Positions 63,500-64,000 of a DNA stretch of 64,000 nt are shown here, piece after piece; the first letter of the stretch is position 1, and each line of letters opens with the position of its first letter. A program made the position numbers and the translations under genes. The DNA comes from Elymus sibiricus (Eukaryota > Streptophyta > Magnoliopsida > Poales > Poaceae): contig CM077670.1 in assembly GCA_039707655.1 (NCBI GenBank), positions 148,036,001-148,100,000 of the forward strand, in the 5' to 3' direction. Below the pieces are notes generated by a model. It searched no databases. It was not told the DNA's origin and saw only the letters and a program-made list of their open reading frames with translations.

Positions 63500-64000
63500 T
63501 GTCACAGCCCTAGAATAATGGTTGTAATTAGTTGTATCAGAGCATCAATGCATCATGTTAAATTCAAATGAATTTGAATTTGGGATGATAAACCCTAGCA
63601 CCCAAAATAATTCAAATGGGTTCAACCTAAAAATATTTTCAATGAACCAAAAATGCCTTCAGAAAAGTTCATCATTTTTGAATTGGTTGAAAACCTCTAC
63701 CAAAAATTGTGAACATATTTCTAGGTCATTTCTGTATTTTTGAATTAACCCATATTGTATTTGAACTGGGGCATTTGAATCCTACAAATATTTTAAATGC
63801 TCCAAATATTCTGGAATCACTTGTGGGCCTTTGGAATAATCCAAATAGTGTTCACAATTTATCTCAGGAGTTTTAAAAATGAATTAGTATTTTTACTAAT
63901 TCAAAACAGAAAGGAAAATTAGAAAACAGAAAATAGAATATAGAAAAGAGAGAGACAGAGAGCACCTCACCAGGACCGCTTACCTGGTCGGCCCAGCCCA
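63500..64000 (+). repeat. G3 3' LTR (first 501 bp in window)
   Basis: Starts TGTCACAGCCCTAG and matches 42978 onward with scattered substitutions. It continues beyond the window. Confidence 0.88.

Larger units (their letters stand above)
42978..64000 (+). mobile_element. G3: degenerate chromovirus-type element, hosting G4
   Basis: The 5' LTR is split by G4 (42978-46528 and 59041-59537, about 4.05 kb in all). The primer site is at 59542, the interior 59538-63499, and the 3' LTR starts at 63500 and continues past the window. The 5' and 3' LTR starts differ by roughly 4% over the 500 bp that can be compared, so G3 is older than G4. The interior carries only decayed traces of pol. It sits inside the 3' LTR of G2. 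Confidence 0.85.

Noticed and set aside
1..64000. CRISPR array, bacterial operon, tRNA or rRNA gene
   Set aside because: No spaced identical repeats, no operon-like gene packing, no cloverleaf or rRNA core motif seen; all content is plant repeat DNA.

Overview
This window is plant nuclear DNA, almost certainly from a Triticeae grass (wheat, Aegilops or barley group). It is built of nested transposable elements. The pointers to Triticeae are a BARE-1/Angela/WIS-type Copia element, an Athila-type Gypsy element whose LTR begins TGATACGTCTCCAACGTATC, a Thalos-like Stowaway MITE, and several Gypsy chromoviruses with very long LTRs. I found no intact host gene, no tRNA or rRNA gene and no CRISPR array. 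The only host-like coding sequence is in exon fragments carried by a Helitron and by a Pack-MULE inside it.

Layout, left to right. 1-4497: minus-strand remains of Gypsy-type elements (two 5' leaders and a broken Tat/Retand-like gag), cut by a DNA-transposon-like insertion at about 1586-2045. 4498-8741: one long chromovirus-type LTR, called G1 here. 8742-12795 and 34091-35239: two halves of a non-autonomous Athila-like element (LTR, tRNA-Asp-type primer site, broken gag, protease, long noncoding 3' part). 12796-34090: a Helitron of about 21.3 kb that splits the Athila element. It carries gene fragments (one ankyrin-like), a 2.9-kb Pack-MULE (14517-17407, 9-bp target duplication) holding a protein-kinase fragment, a Stowaway MITE (19884-19964), a Gypsy fragment (22724-25376) and a minus-strand Copia element (25377-33869). 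35240-42977: element G2, with a 4.1-kb LTR and a noncoding 2.7-kb interior. 42978-64000: element G3, inserted in the 3' LTR of G2 and running off the window. 46529-59035: element G4, inserted in the 5' LTR of G3 with a perfect TATCT target duplication. G4 is the youngest and only nearly complete element (gag, protease, RT, RNase H, integrase, chromodomain, plus an extra ORF before gag).

Insertion order read from the nesting: Athila first; the Helitron and G2 into Athila (their relative order is not determined); then G3 into G2, and G4 into G3. Inside the Helitron, the Pack-MULE, MITE, Gypsy and Copia elements came later. G4 is disabled by stop codons that all look like C-to-T changes at plant methylation sites.

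The least expected signal is structural. The LTRs of G1, G2, G3 and G4 differ in most of their sequence, yet each carries the same ordered set of short palindromes and hairpins between promoter and primer-binding site. The arms change in compensating ways (for example CTCTGCAGAG to CCCTGCAGGG). A third conserved hairpin sits just before the polypurine tract in G2, G3 and G4. These are candidates for structured RNA signals such as genome dimerisation or packaging. The second item of interest is the extra ORF of G4, whose first part resembles a double-stranded-RNA-binding domain.
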